Below, piece by piece: positions 6,688 through 15,400 of a stretch of DNA of 18,363 bases. A program made the translations under genes and the position numbers. The notes under the pieces are model-generated. The model did no database searches. It was not told the DNA's origin and was given only the letters and a program-made list of their open reading frames with translations. Source of the DNA: Acidobacteriota bacterium (lineage in GTDB: Bacteria > Acidobacteriota > Holophagae > Thermotomaculales > Thermotomaculaceae); contig JALWHA010000018.1 in NCBI GenBank assembly GCA_027038695.1, positions 1 to 18,363 of the forward strand, written 5' to 3'. Each line of letters begins with the position of its first letter. Positions within the stretch are counted from its first letter, which is position 1.

Positions 6688-7044
6688 TCCCACGCACAGT
6701 ATATTCCGTTGTTGATTTTCCTTGTAATTGCGATTCTTTTCCCGCTTGTAACTCTGGCGATAGCAAGGCTTTTCAGGCCTTCAAAGTTTAACAAATCCAA
6801 ACTTTCGCCTTATGAGTGCGGTGTTGAAGAGATCACCGAAGCAAGGGAAAACTTTAATGTAAGGTATTACATTGTTGCGGTAGTGTTTTTGATTTTTGAT
6901 GTTGAAACAATATTCCTTTACCCGTGGGCTGTAAAGTACAGGGCTTTGGGCTTATTCGGGTTTGTTGAAATGGGCATTTTCCTTGTGATATTAATTTTTG
7001 GTTATGTCTATGCATGGAAGAAGGGGGCGTTGGAGTGGGAGTAA
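6685..7044 (+). CDS. nuoA: complex I subunit NuoA
   Basis: NuoA is a three-helix membrane subunit of respiratory complex I, at the junction between the Q module and the pumping arm. The 119-residue protein has helices at roughly residues 8-30, 62-82 and 90-112. The conserved SPYECGVEE loop (around 40-48) is homologous to the cysteine-containing loop that responds to the active/deactive transition in other complexes. FDVETIFLYPWA (71-82) carries the membrane-embedded acidic residues of the family. The start is TTG with a strong GGAGG. It is the first gene of the nuo operon, and its end overlaps the annotated nuoB start by 31 bases, or by 10 if nuoB begins at GTG 7035. Confidence 0.95.
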   Translation: MSHAQYIPLLIFLVIAILFPLVTLAIARLFRPSKFNKSKLSPYECGVEEITEARENFNVRYYIVAVVFLIFDVETIFLYPWAVKYRALGLFGFVEMGIFLVILIFGYVYAWKKGALEWE

Positions 7045-7538
7045 CACAGGAATTAGTTGATAAGTTTTTGATCACAACAAGGCTTGAATGGGTTTTCAAT
7101 TGGGCCAGGAAGTCTTCCGTTTGGCCTATGACCTTCGGCCTTGCATGCTGTGCCATTGAGATGATGGCGACAGGTGCGTCAAGGTTTGATATGGATAGGT
7201 TCGGGGCAGGCATATTCAGGGCCACTCCGAGGCAGTCTGATTTAATGATCGTTGCGGGAACGGTTACCTTGAAGATGGCTCCTGTTTTGAGAAAGGTTTA
7301 CGATCAGATGCCTGAACCGAAATGGGTTATATCAATGGGGGCTTGCGCAAATTCAGGCGGTTTGTTCAACTCTTATTCAACACTTCAGGGTGTTGACAAG
7401 ATTGTGCCGGTTGATGTTTATATCCCCGGTTGTCCGCCGAGGCCTGAGTCTCTCCTTTACGGCTTTATGAGGCTTCAGGACAAGATTATGAAGTCTTCAT
7501 TGAAAGACAAGTATCTAAAGGAGGGGATAAATGTCTGA
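7014..7538 (+). CDS. nuoB: complex I subunit NuoB (N2 iron-sulfur cluster)
   Basis: NuoB is the peripheral-arm subunit that carries cluster N2, the last electron carrier before quinone. The unusual tandem-cysteine ligand pair is in FGLACCAIEMM (Cys45, Cys46), with Cys111 in SMGACANSGG and Cys140 in YIPGCPPRPE. ASRFDMDRFG and ATPRQSDLMIVAGTVT, which line the quinone chamber, are intact. The start is uncertain. ATG 7014 lies inside nuoA with no clear ribosome-binding site, while GTG 7035 has GGGGG seven bases upstream and would remove a glycine-rich 7-residue start. The stop overlaps the nuoC start by 8 bases (ATGTCTGA). Confidence 0.95.
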   Translation: MEEGGVGVGVTQELVDKFLITTRLEWVFNWARKSSVWPMTFGLACCAIEMMATGASRFDMDRFGAGIFRATPRQSDLMIVAGTVTLKMAPVLRKVYDQMPEPKWVISMGACANSGGLFNSYSTLQGVDKIVPVDVYIPGCPPRPESLLYGFMRLQDKIMKSSLKDKYLKEGINV

Positions 7539-8187
7539 TGAATTGAAGAAGAATCCCTCTCCTGAAGATAACAAGAAGGAAGAGGTAAAAAAGGAAGCGG
7601 CAAAGCCTGAGGCTAAAAAGGCTGCTCCCGCGGCAAAAAAGGTTCCACCTAAACCGAAGATTGTAGTTGCTCCCAAAGAGGAACCGAACGAGGACTGGCA
7701 GAAGAACCTTGTTAAGGAGTTGGGAGATAGCCTTAAAGAGGCTTATGTTTCTGTAGGCGAGTTTAACATTGTTGTTGAGAGTAATGAAGATTACCTTGAA
7801 ACGTTTAAAAAGATAAAGGATTTCGGTTTTGATTACCTTGCGGATATCTCTTCGGTTGATTACCTTAAGTACGAAGGCGCGCCGAAGAGGTTCGGGCTTT
7901 CCTATCACTTTTATTCGGTGAAGATGAATAAGAGAATGAGGGTAAAGGTTTTCCTTGATGACGGTGAAAAGGTTCCTTCCGTTATGGATATATGGAAAAC
8001 CGCGGACTTTCACGAAAGGGAAGCCTATGATTTAATGGGCATAGTTTTTACAGGAAGAGACAGCCTTGAAAGAATCCTTCTCCCTCATGATTGGGTTGGG
8101 CATCCTTTGAGAAAAGATGCCGATAAAGCAGAGGGAAGGGAAGAGTACACGGCAAGATTGGTAAGAAAATTAAGGGAAGAGGATTAG
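7531..8187 (+). CDS. nuoC: complex I 30-kDa subunit NuoC with charged N-terminal extension
   Basis: NuoC is a scaffold subunit of the Q module that packs against NuoD; it carries no cofactor. Residues ~57-200 form the 30-kDa domain, with the signature HEREAYDLMGI (161-171) through RILLPHDWVGHPLRKD (181-196). Residues 1-55 are an added low-complexity segment of Lys, Glu, Ala and Pro (for example AKPEAKKAAPAAKK) that is not part of the core domain and is probably disordered. The start is firm: AAGGAGG lies just upstream of ATG 7531. In this genome nuoC and nuoD are separate, not fused. The gene ends four bases before nuoD. Confidence 0.93.
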   Translation: MSDELKKNPSPEDNKKEEVKKEAAKPEAKKAAPAAKKVPPKPKIVVAPKEEPNEDWQKNLVKELGDSLKEAYVSVGEFNIVVESNEDYLETFKKIKDFGFDYLADISSVDYLKYEGAPKRFGLSYHFYSVKMNKRMRVKVFLDDGEKVPSVMDIWKTADFHEREAYDLMGIVFTGRDSLERILLPHDWVGHPLRKDADKAEGREEYTARLVRKLREED

Positions 8188-8191
8188 GCTT

Positions 8192-9292
8192 ATGTTTAAG
8201 AGAGATATAGTTGAATTAAACATGGGGCCGCAGCACCCTTCCACTCACGGTGTTTTAAGGCTTAAACTGAAACTTGATGGCGAAACTATAGTGGATTTGG
8301 AGCCTGAAATAGGCTACCTTCACAGGGGAGTTGAGAAACTTGCGGAGAATTTCAATTATCTGCAGGCTTTAACCCTGACAGACAGGCTTGACTATATTGC
8401 CGCTGTTTCAAACAATTTAGGCTATATTGAGACACTTGAAAAGTTAGGCGGTGTTGAGGTCCCGAAAAAAGCGCAGTATTTCAGGGTTCTTTTAACGGAG
8501 TTAAACAGGATTGCTTCCCACCTTTTGTGGCTTGCCACACATGCACTTGACATAGGCGCAATGACTGTTTTCCTTTACGCTTTCCGTGAAAGGGAAATGA
8601 TTCTTGATATGTTTGAGATGTACACGGGGGCAAGGCTTTTAACAACCACCTTCAGGTACGGCGGTTTGAAGGAAGATATTCCCGAAGGCTTTGATAAAAA
8701 GGTGAAGGAATTTATTAAAATCTTCCCGTCAAGGATGCAGGATTACGAAGACCTGTTAACCGAAAACAGGATATGGAAGAAGAGGACGATAAATGTTGGT
8801 GTTATTTCGGCGGAAGATGCTATTAACGTCGGTTTGTCAGGGCCTGTTTTAAGGGGTTCTGGAGTTCCTTACGATATCAGAAAGGTTGAGCCTTACGAGG
8901 CATACGACGAGTTTGACTGGGAAGTTGCCGTTGAAGATGGTTGCGATACATACGCAAGGTATAAGGTAAGACTGAAAGAGATGAGGCAGTCTCTAAGGAT
9001 TGTTGAACAGGCTCTTGAGGGTATGCCTGAAGGTGATTTCAGGGCAAAGGTTCCAAAAACCTTGAAACTTCCAAAAGGTGAGGTTTACCACTCAATTGAG
9101 GCTCCCAAAGGGGAGTTGGGGTATTACCTTATAAGCGACGGAAAGGGCACCGGCCCGTACAGGTTAAAGGTTAGAGGGCCGTCTTTTGTTAATATTCAGG
9201 GATTAAAACCGATGTGCAAGGGGCATATGGTAGCCGATGTTGTGGCGATTATAGGTACCCTTGACGTTGTTTTAGGCGAAGTAGACAGGTAG
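8192..9292 (+). CDS. nuoD: complex I 49-kDa subunit NuoD
   Basis: NuoD forms the quinone-binding pocket together with NuoB, and is related to the [NiFe]-hydrogenase large subunit. MGPQHPSTHGVLRL (11-24) contains His19, and DRLDYIA contains Tyr68. The 49-residue spacing equals that between the quinone-head ligands His38 and Tyr87 of the Thermus subunit. The EIGYLHRGVEKLAE and RIASHLLWL motifs are intact, and the protein ends in the conserved LGEVDR. The hydrogenase-type CxxC metal ligands are absent, as expected for a true NuoD. Length (366) is near the usual short form. Nine bases separate it from nuoH, exactly where nuoE, nuoF and nuoG sit in 14-gene operons. Confidence 0.96.
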   Translation: MFKRDIVELNMGPQHPSTHGVLRLKLKLDGETIVDLEPEIGYLHRGVEKLAENFNYLQALTLTDRLDYIAAVSNNLGYIETLEKLGGVEVPKKAQYFRVLLTELNRIASHLLWLATHALDIGAMTVFLYAFREREMILDMFEMYTGARLLTTTFRYGGLKEDIPEGFDKKVKEFIKIFPSRMQDYEDLLTENRIWKKRTINVGVISAEDAINVGLSGPVLRGSGVPYDIRKVEPYEAYDEFDWEVAVEDGCDTYARYKVRLKEMRQSLRIVEQALEGMPEGDFRAKVPKTLKLPKGEVYHSIEAPKGELGYYLISDGKGTGPYRLKVRGPSFVNIQGLKPMCKGHMVADVVAIIGTLDVVLGEVDR

Positions 9293-9301
9293 GGGGAGAC
9301 T

Positions 9302-10315
9302 ATGGATTTTACTACGACTTATGTTTTGCTACCTACCGCTAAGATCCTTGCGGTTTTCATTGTTGTTTTGCTTACTGTTTTGTTTTTGACATACGCGGAG
9401 AGAAAGGTTATTGCCTTTATGCAGGTCAGGTTGGGACCGATGAGGGTAGGCCCCTGGGGTTTGTTGCAGCCTATCGCTGACGGTTTGAAACTCTTTTTAA
9501 AAGAGGATATTATCCCCTTAAAGGCTGACAAACTTGTCTATTGGATTGCGCCTACAATCGCTATTGTTCCTGCGTTGTTATCCTTTTTGGTTGTTCCGTG
9601 GGGAAGCGAGACCACACTGTTCGGGCTGGCTAAAACACCGATCCCTGCGGTTATAGCAGACTTAAATATCGGTATTTTATACATACTTGCCATCTCCTCA
9701 ATCGGGATTTACGGCATTCTTTTAGGCGGCTGGTCTTCAAATTCAAAGTATCCCCTTTTAGGCGGGCTTCGTTCAGCCGCTCAGATGGTTTCTTATGAAG
9801 TTCCTTTGACTCTGGCTCTTGTAGGGCCGGTCTTGATGGCAAACACCCTTTCAACAAGGGGAATTGTTGAGGCTCAAAAGGGTATGTGGTTCTTTATCCC
9901 GCAGATACTTGCTTTTATTGTTTATATAGCCTGCGCGGTTGCGGAGACCAACAGGGCTCCTTACGATTTGCCCGAGGCTGAAACAGAACTTGTTGCGGGG
10001 TTTCACACGGAGTATTCCGGTATGAAGTTTGCTTTCTTCTACCTTGCCGAATACGCTAATATGATTGTTGTATCGTCAATTGCTACAATCTGTTTCTTAG
10101 GCGGATGGTTACCGATTCCGGGGCTTGCGTTCTTGCATATCCCCTCATTTATCTGGTTTGCGTTAAAGGTCGGTTTATTTCTTTTCGGTTACCTGTGGAT
10201 TAGGGCAACCTATCCGAGGTACAGGTACGACCAATTGATGCAGATTGGATGGAAGTTTTTTATTCCGGTAACCTTGATTAACATTTTTATTACCGCATTC
10301 TTTTTATTGAAGTAA
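9302..10315 (+). CDS. nuoH: complex I subunit NuoH
   Basis: NuoH is the membrane subunit that links the quinone cavity to the proton-pumping arm. The protein has 337 residues and about eight helices. TYAERKVIAFMQVRLGPMRV (30-49) and LLQPIADGLKLFLKED (54-69) are the hallmark loops around the quinone entrance. ETNRAPYDLPEAETELVAGF supplies the conserved acidic residues of the so-called E-channel, and EYSGMKFAFFYLAEY follows. RATYPRYRYDQLMQIGWK near the C-terminus is also diagnostic. A GGGGGAG ribosome-binding site precedes the ATG. The gene is complete and without anomalies. It is followed by nuoI after 12 bases. Confidence 0.97.
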   Translation: MDFTTTYVLLPTAKILAVFIVVLLTVLFLTYAERKVIAFMQVRLGPMRVGPWGLLQPIADGLKLFLKEDIIPLKADKLVYWIAPTIAIVPALLSFLVVPWGSETTLFGLAKTPIPAVIADLNIGILYILAISSIGIYGILLGGWSSNSKYPLLGGLRSAAQMVSYEVPLTLALVGPVLMANTLSTRGIVEAQKGMWFFIPQILAFIVYIACAVAETNRAPYDLPEAETELVAGFHTEYSGMKFAFFYLAEYANMIVVSSIATICFLGGWLPIPGLAFLHIPSFIWFALKVGLFLFGYLWIRATYPRYRYDQLMQIGWKFFIPVTLINIFITAFFLLK

Positions 10316-10327
10316 AGAGGTGGCAAA

Positions 10328-10786
10328 GTGAAGGGGTTAGTGAATTTTGTAAAGACGTTCAATTACAAGGATTTGATAAAAGGTGCCGCGGTTACCTTCA
10401 AGCATCAGTTTAAGAAAACGGTAACCGTTCAGTACCCGAAACAGAAGTTAAAACCCTTCCCGAGGTTCAGGGGAAGGCTTACTTTGCTTAAAGACGAGCA
10501 GGGCGAGGATAAGTGCGTATGCTGTATGGCATGCGTAAGGATATGCCCTACTCAGGTTATTGAGATAAAACCGGGTAAAAAAGAGGGCAGGAAGACAAGG
10601 TATCCTGAAGAGTACAATTTTGATATGGACAGATGCATATTCTGCGGATTGTGTGTTGAGTCGTGCAACTTTGACGCGATTAAGTTAAACGACCAGTACG
10701 AACTTTCTATGTACTCAAGGAAGGATTTTTACTTAACAAAAGAAAAAATGTATGTTCCCACCCCTAAGGTGGAGTACAAGAAGTAA
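10328..10786 (+). CDS. nuoI: complex I ferredoxin-like subunit NuoI
   Basis: NuoI carries the two [4Fe-4S] clusters (N6a, N6b) that pass electrons toward N2 in NuoB. Cluster motif one is C63-x2-C66-x2-C69-x3-C73-P, with an extra non-ligand Cys65. Motif two is C103-x2-C106-x2-C109-x3-C113. The N-terminal ~45 residues form the amphipathic segment that anchors NuoI on the membrane arm, followed by the FPRFRGRL strand. The start is GTG at 10328 with AGAGGTGG upstream. In an enzyme lacking NuoEFG this subunit is the likely entry side for electrons, possibly from ferredoxin; that is inference from archaeal and cyanobacterial relatives. Confidence 0.95.
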   Translation: MKGLVNFVKTFNYKDLIKGAAVTFKHQFKKTVTVQYPKQKLKPFPRFRGRLTLLKDEQGEDKCVCCMACVRICPTQVIEIKPGKKEGRKTRYPEEYNFDMDRCIFCGLCVESCNFDAIKLNDQYELSMYSRKDFYLTKEKMYVPTPKVEYKK

Positions 10787-10796
10787 GGGGGGGCAG

Positions 10797-11324
10797 ATGG
10801 AAGCGTTAAGTCAGTTTTTATCCCATTATTTAATTTATATTATAATGGGGTTAAGCATTGTAACCGCTCTTGGGATCGTTTTTTCCAAAAATGCGGTTCA
10901 CTCGGTTGTTGCAATGCTTTTTACAATGATACTTGTTGCGGGGATTTATCTCCTGTTTGATTCGGAATTCCTTGCGGCTGTTCAGTTGCTTGTGTATGCA
11001 GGGGGCATAATTGTTTTATTCCTGTTTGTTGTTCTCCTTGTTGCATTGCACAAGTTAGAGAATTTAAGGCTTTACAACACCTATTCCCTTGTTTCAATAA
11101 TTCTGGTACTGGCGTTGATGATTCTTTTAGGGGCTACTTTTTACGTAATGCCTTTCGGTGCGGCACCTAAGGTTGTTCACAACATCATAGCAGGGGGAAG
11201 CACCGAGGCTGTTGCAACAAGTCTTTACACAAACTTTATTCTTCCCTTTGAAATTGCGTCGGTACTTTTGCTTGTTGCCTTAATTGGCGCAATAATACTA
11301 ACAAAAGCGAGGACGGAACAATGA
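10797..11324 (+). CDS. nuoJ: complex I subunit NuoJ
   Basis: NuoJ is a five-helix membrane subunit between NuoH and NuoK that forms part of the central hydrophilic axis. I place the start at ATG 10797 (175 residues), preceded by a run of seven Gs just after the nuoI stop. The longer frame from 10752 would overlap nuoI and add a sequence unlike the family. The third-helix motif VQLLVYAGGIIVLFLFVVLL, with its glycine pair forming the pi-bulge, is clear. FTMILVAGIYLLFDSEFLAA precedes it. The stop overlaps the nuoK start (ATGA). Confidence 0.93.
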   Translation: MEALSQFLSHYLIYIIMGLSIVTALGIVFSKNAVHSVVAMLFTMILVAGIYLLFDSEFLAAVQLLVYAGGIIVLFLFVVLLVALHKLENLRLYNTYSLVSIILVLALMILLGATFYVMPFGAAPKVVHNIIAGGSTEAVATSLYTNFILPFEIASVLLLVALIGAIILTKARTEQ

Positions 11325-11623
11325 TACCGATAAGCCATGTATTAGTTTATTCCATTATCCTTTTCTCTATAGGGGTATTAGGTGTTTTGATTAGAAGGAA
11401 TGCTCTCATTATGCTTATGTCACTTGAATTGATGATGAATGCGGCAAATATTAATTTAATCGCATTCTCAAGGTACCTTGACAATGTGGCTGGGCAGGTA
11501 TTCGCAATATTCGTTATGTGCGTAGCGGCAAGCGAGGTGGCCATAGGCCTGGCGATCGCGGTGGCTCTTTATAGGAATAAAAACTCTATTCAAATAGACC
11601 ATTTTAACGAGTTGAAGGGATAG
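11321..11623 (+). CDS. nuoK: complex I subunit NuoK
   Basis: NuoK is a 100-residue, three-helix membrane subunit homologous to MrpC of sodium/proton antiporters. The two membrane glutamates needed for pumping are present: Glu36 in MSLELMMNAANINL and Glu72 in AASEVAIGLAIAVAL. Length is exactly typical. The start overlaps the nuoJ stop as ATGA. nuoL follows after four bases. Confidence 0.96.
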   Translation: MIPISHVLVYSIILFSIGVLGVLIRRNALIMLMSLELMMNAANINLIAFSRYLDNVAGQVFAIFVMCVAASEVAIGLAIAVALYRNKNSIQIDHFNELKG

Positions 11624-11627
11624 GCCT

Positions 11628-13754
11628 ATGTTTATGAAGTATATCTGGTTAATACCTATTTTCCCGTTTATCGGGACTTTTCTTAACGGTCTTGTTGGAA
11701 GGAAAACCTTTTCAAAGAAAACGGTGGCGGCAATTGCAAACACAACCGTTGCGTTATCGTTTATCCTTATGGTGCTTTCGGTAATAGAACTTGCCAAACT
11801 GCCGGTTGAAGCGAGAAATGTTACCATTCACCTGTTTGATTGGATAAACGTCGGTGTGGCTCACATTTCCAACAATTTAAACTCCGTATTTAACATTGCC
11901 TGGGAGTTTAAGTTAGACCCGCTTTCAGCCGTTATGGGGCTTATAGTTACAGGTGTGGGCTTTGTTATCCACATTTACTCAATCGGGTATATGTGGGAAG
12001 AAGAGGGTTTTGCAAGGTACTTTGCATACCTTAACCTCTTTATGGGCTCAATGCTAATCCTTGTTTTAGGCGGAAATTACTTGATGATGTTTATAGGCTG
12101 GGAAGGAGTAGGGCTTTGTTCATACCTTCTCATAGGTTACTACTTTGATAAAAAGTTTGCATCAGACGCAGGCAAAAAGGCTTTTATCACAAACAGGGTA
12201 GGTGACTTCGGTTTTGCCATAGGCTTGATGTTTATATTTGTTGCATTCGGCTCTTTGAACTTTGATCAGGTTCTTGCAAGGGTTCCCGAGGTTTACCATA
12301 TGGGGTTTAACTTTGCAGGCTGGCACCTTTCGGGACAGATGCTTTTCAATATTATAGGGGTTTGTTTGTTTATCGGGGCAACAGGTAAATCCGCTCAGAT
12401 TCCGTTATACATCTGGCTTCCTGATGCAATGGCAGGCCCGACCCCGGTATCCGCACTTATTCACGCAGCGACAATGGTTACATCAGGCTTGTATATGATT
12501 GCAAGAACAAGTGCAATTTATTCAAATGCACCTATTGCTTTGATGGTTGTTGGTTTAATTGGAGCGACCACAGCACTTTTCTCTGCCATTATAGGCACGG
12601 CGCAGTATGATATAAAGAAGGTTCTTGCTTATTCAACCGTTTCTCAGTTAGGCTATATGTTTATGGCTATGGGAGCGGCCGCGTATTGGGCAGGGATCTT
12701 CCACGTTATGACACACGCATTCTTTAAGGCCTGCCTGTTCCTTGGTTCAGGTTCAATTATTCACGCTATGCACCACGCTTACCACAAGGTTGGTGAGCAC
12801 CATAAAGACCCTCAGGATATGAGAAATATGGGGGGCATAAGGAAATTGATGCCTAAAACATACTGGACTTTTCTTATCGCGACTCTTGCAATATCAGGAA
12901 TTCCCGGTTTTTCGGGCTTTTTTTCCAAAGACGAGATCCTATGGAAAAATGCGGAGATGGCTCTTGTTTACGGCTATAAGATATACTGGTTCTACTGGTT
13001 CTTAGGCGCAGTAGCCGCAGGTTTTACCGCATTCTATATGTTCAGGCTTGTTTTTATGACATTCTTCGGTGAGTTTAAGGGAACCGAAGAGGAGAAAAAG
13101 AATATTCACGAATCCCCTTCCGTTATGACCTGGCCGCTAATTATATTGGCCACAGGTTCGCTTTTAGGCGGATATCTGGGATTTCCAGAACTTTTAGGAA
13201 AATATTTTGGGCATATTCCGAATTTGCTTGAAGAGTGGCTTGAGCCTGCTTTAAGGCACCCGCATTTCTTACGTGCCGCTCACCATGCAAGCGAGGCTGT
13301 TGAGTTCGGTTTTATGGGGATTTCAATTGTTGTTGCTTTGATTGGCATAGCGATTGCTTACCTCTTTTATATTAAGAACCCGGAATTGCCGAAGAAGTTT
13401 GTTTCCACGTTCAACGGAGTTTTCCACGTTGTTCACAACAAATTCTTTGTTGACGAGATATACGAAGCGCTTTTTATTCAGGCTACAAAGAATTTAGGCA
13501 CTTACCTCTGGGGCTTTGACGTATGGGTTGTTGACGGAATAGTTAACGGCGCAAGGCATTTCACAATCCTTGTTTCAGAGGCAAGCGGATACTTTGACAG
13601 AATTGTGGTTGACGGTCTTGTGAACATTGTAGGGCAGACTGTTGAGGGCATAGGTTATTTGTTCAGAAGGGTTCAGACAGGATATATTCAAACCTATGCT
13701 TTTGTTATGGCTTTAGGGTTCCTGGTTTTAATCGGTTATTACATTTTTAGATAA
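11628..13754 (+). CDS. nuoL: complex I antiporter-like subunit NuoL
   Basis: NuoL is the distal proton-pumping subunit, related to MrpA. With 708 residues it is longer than the E. coli protein (613). The antiporter core is intact: GWEGVGLCSYLLIGYYF with Glu159, ATGKSAQIPLYIWLPDAM with Lys254, and the histidine in ALIHAATMV (His279). GFSGFFSKDEIL is the conserved broken-helix region. A histidine-rich loop (IHAMHHAYHKVGEHH) lies before DPQDMRNMGG. From about residue 560 the chain carries the NKFFVDEIYEAL motif, the amphipathic lateral helix that clamps NuoM and NuoN, and a final transmembrane helix. Extra length falls mainly in the loop before the lateral helix, near 520-550. Confidence 0.96.
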   Translation: MFMKYIWLIPIFPFIGTFLNGLVGRKTFSKKTVAAIANTTVALSFILMVLSVIELAKLPVEARNVTIHLFDWINVGVAHISNNLNSVFNIAWEFKLDPLSAVMGLIVTGVGFVIHIYSIGYMWEEEGFARYFAYLNLFMGSMLILVLGGNYLMMFIGWEGVGLCSYLLIGYYFDKKFASDAGKKAFITNRVGDFGFAIGLMFIFVAFGSLNFDQVLARVPEVYHMGFNFAGWHLSGQMLFNIIGVCLFIGATGKSAQIPLYIWLPDAMAGPTPVSALIHAATMVTSGLYMIARTSAIYSNAPIALMVVGLIGATTALFSAIIGTAQYDIKKVLAYSTVSQLGYMFMAMGAAAYWAGIFHVMTHAFFKACLFLGSGSIIHAMHHAYHKVGEHHKDPQDMRNMGGIRKLMPKTYWTFLIATLAISGIPGFSGFFSKDEILWKNAEMALVYGYKIYWFYWFLGAVAAGFTAFYMFRLVFMTFFGEFKGTEEEKKNIHESPSVMTWPLIILATGSLLGGYLGFPELLGKYFGHIPNLLEEWLEPALRHPHFLRAAHHASEAVEFGFMGISIVVALIGIAIAYLFYIKNPELPKKFVSTFNGVFHVVHNKFFVDEIYEALFIQATKNLGTYLWGFDVWVVDGIVNGARHFTILVSEASGYFDRIVVDGLVNIVGQTVEGIGYLFRRVQTGYIQTYAFVMALGFLVLIGYYIFR

Positions 13755-13774
13755 AGAAAGAGGAGAGTGGGTAA

Positions 13775-15400
13775 ATGAGTAATGTGAACAATGTGTTAGG
13801 GTTTCCAATTTTAACAATTGTAACCTTCTTACCGACACTTGGAGCGATCCTGATTGCACTTTTCTTAAACAAAGAGAATAAAAAGGCGATAAAGTATGCC
13901 GCATTCTTCGTTGCGGTTGTTGACTTTATCATCTCTCTTCCGTTGTGGTTCTACTATGACCCGACTACATGGAAGATGCAGTTTCAGGAAAGTGTAAATT
14001 GGATCCCGTCTTTAGGCATTAAGTATGCGGTAGGAATTGACGGTATCTCTTTGGTTTTGATTCTTTTAACAACCTTATTGGGATTTATTGCCATATGGTC
14101 CTCATTTGAGGCTATTAAGCATAGGGAAAAAGAGTACTATGTGCTTTTACTTCTCTTGCAGACAGGTATGTTAGGGGTTTTTGTGGCGCAGGATTTCTTC
14201 CTGTTCTATGTTTTCTGGGAAGTAATGCTTGTTCCTATGTACTTCCTTATCGGAGTATGGGGCGGGCCGAGAAAAATGTACGCCGCTATCAAGTTCTTTC
14301 TTTATACCCTTGCAGGTTCTGTTTTAATGCTTGTTGCAATTCTTGCACTTTACTTCTATAACCACAAGGTAAACGGTGTGTGGACATTTGATATTCAGTC
14401 TTACCACCACCTTGCTTCTTACATCGCTGCGCATACTTCCAAAACATGGCAGTATCTGCTTGCAATTGCTTTCTTTTTGGGTTTTGCCATTAAAGTGCCG
14501 ATGTTTCCCTTCCATACATGGTTGCCTGATGCTCACGTTGAAGCGCCTACAGCAGGTTCAGTTATCCTTGCCGGTGTTCTCTTGAAGATGGGCACATACG
14601 GCTTCTTAAGGTTCTTGCTTCCAATTTTTCCCGATGCGACAAAGGCGCTGCTTCCTTATTTCGTGTTTCTTGCAATAGTGGGAATTATCTACGGAGCGTT
14701 GGTCGCTTTGATTCAGAAAGATATGAAAAAGCTTGTCGCATACTCCTCGGTCTCACATTTGGGTATGTGTATGCTTGGGCTTTTCGCTTTGAACCCTAAC
14801 GGGATAAACGGCTCAATTATTCAGATGATCAACCACGGGATTTCAACAGGCGCACTCTTCTTGATTGTGGGTATTGTTTACGAGAGAAAGCATACAAGGC
14901 TTATAAAAGAGTACGGCGGGTTGTCAAAGATTATGCCTGTTTACGCAACCGTGTTTATGATTATGACATTGTCATCAATAGGCCTTCCGGGCTTAAACGG
15001 ATTTATAGGCGAATTTACAATACTTGCAGGTGCTTTTCAGGCAAAGCCTGTCTGGGCAATAATTGCCACATCGGGTATTGTTTTAGGCGCCGCTTATATG
15101 CTCTGGCTCTATCAGAGGGTTATGTTTAACGAGGTTTCGGAGGAAAACCTTGAACTGCACAAAAAAGGCGTATTGAAAGATTTAACACCGAGAGAGGTTG
15201 CATACTTTATGCCTTTGATCTTGCTTGCATTCTGGATTGGGTTATATCCGAAGCCTTTGTTCAGGGCTCTCAATGCTCCGGTAAATCACCTTGTTGAACA
15301 GGTTCAACCCGGATTTTTTGCAAGGGAGCAGGTTAAGTTTGATGTTAAACAGATTAAAAACGATACTGAAAACGAGGTAGAAGAGGGACACCATGAATAA
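13775..15400 (+). CDS. nuoM: complex I antiporter-like subunit NuoM
   Basis: NuoM is the middle proton-pumping subunit of the membrane arm, with about 14 helices. The key pair is Glu149 in FYVFWEVMLVPMYFLIG and Lys240 in GFAIKVPMFPFHTWLPDAH. VAYSSVSHLGMCMLG holds the second half-channel lysine region (KDMKKLVAYSS), and LPGLNGFIGEF matches the family. The C-terminal ~20 residues (from FDVKQIKND to EEGHHE) are acidic and hydrophilic and look like a free tail. The 541-residue length is slightly above the E. coli form. The stop overlaps the nuoN start by 8 bases (ATGAATAA). Confidence 0.96.
   Translation: MSNVNNVLGFPILTIVTFLPTLGAILIALFLNKENKKAIKYAAFFVAVVDFIISLPLWFYYDPTTWKMQFQESVNWIPSLGIKYAVGIDGISLVLILLTTLLGFIAIWSSFEAIKHREKEYYVLLLLLQTGMLGVFVAQDFFLFYVFWEVMLVPMYFLIGVWGGPRKMYAAIKFFLYTLAGSVLMLVAILALYFYNHKVNGVWTFDIQSYHHLASYIAAHTSKTWQYLLAIAFFLGFAIKVPMFPFHTWLPDAHVEAPTAGSVILAGVLLKMGTYGFLRFLLPIFPDATKALLPYFVFLAIVGIIYGALVALIQKDMKKLVAYSSVSHLGMCMLGLFALNPNGINGSIIQMINHGISTGALFLIVGIVYERKHTRLIKEYGGLSKIMPVYATVFMIMTLSSIGLPGLNGFIGEFTILAGAFQAKPVWAIIATSGIVLGAAYMLWLYQRVMFNEVSEENLELHKKGVLKDLTPREVAYFMPLILLAFWIGLYPKPLFRALNAPVNHLVEQVQPGFFAREQVKFDVKQIKNDTENEVEEGHHE

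Noticed and set aside
7486..8013. Minus-strand open frames inside nuo genes (for example opposite nuoC, nuoK/L and nuoN)
   Set aside because: They have no family motifs or ribosome-binding sites and lie opposite strongly conserved coding sequence; they are shadows.
10752..10796. Upstream ATG giving a longer NuoJ
   Set aside because: It lies within nuoI, adds a sequence unlike NuoJ, and the ATG at 10797 has a G-run ribosome-binding site and starts in the right place.
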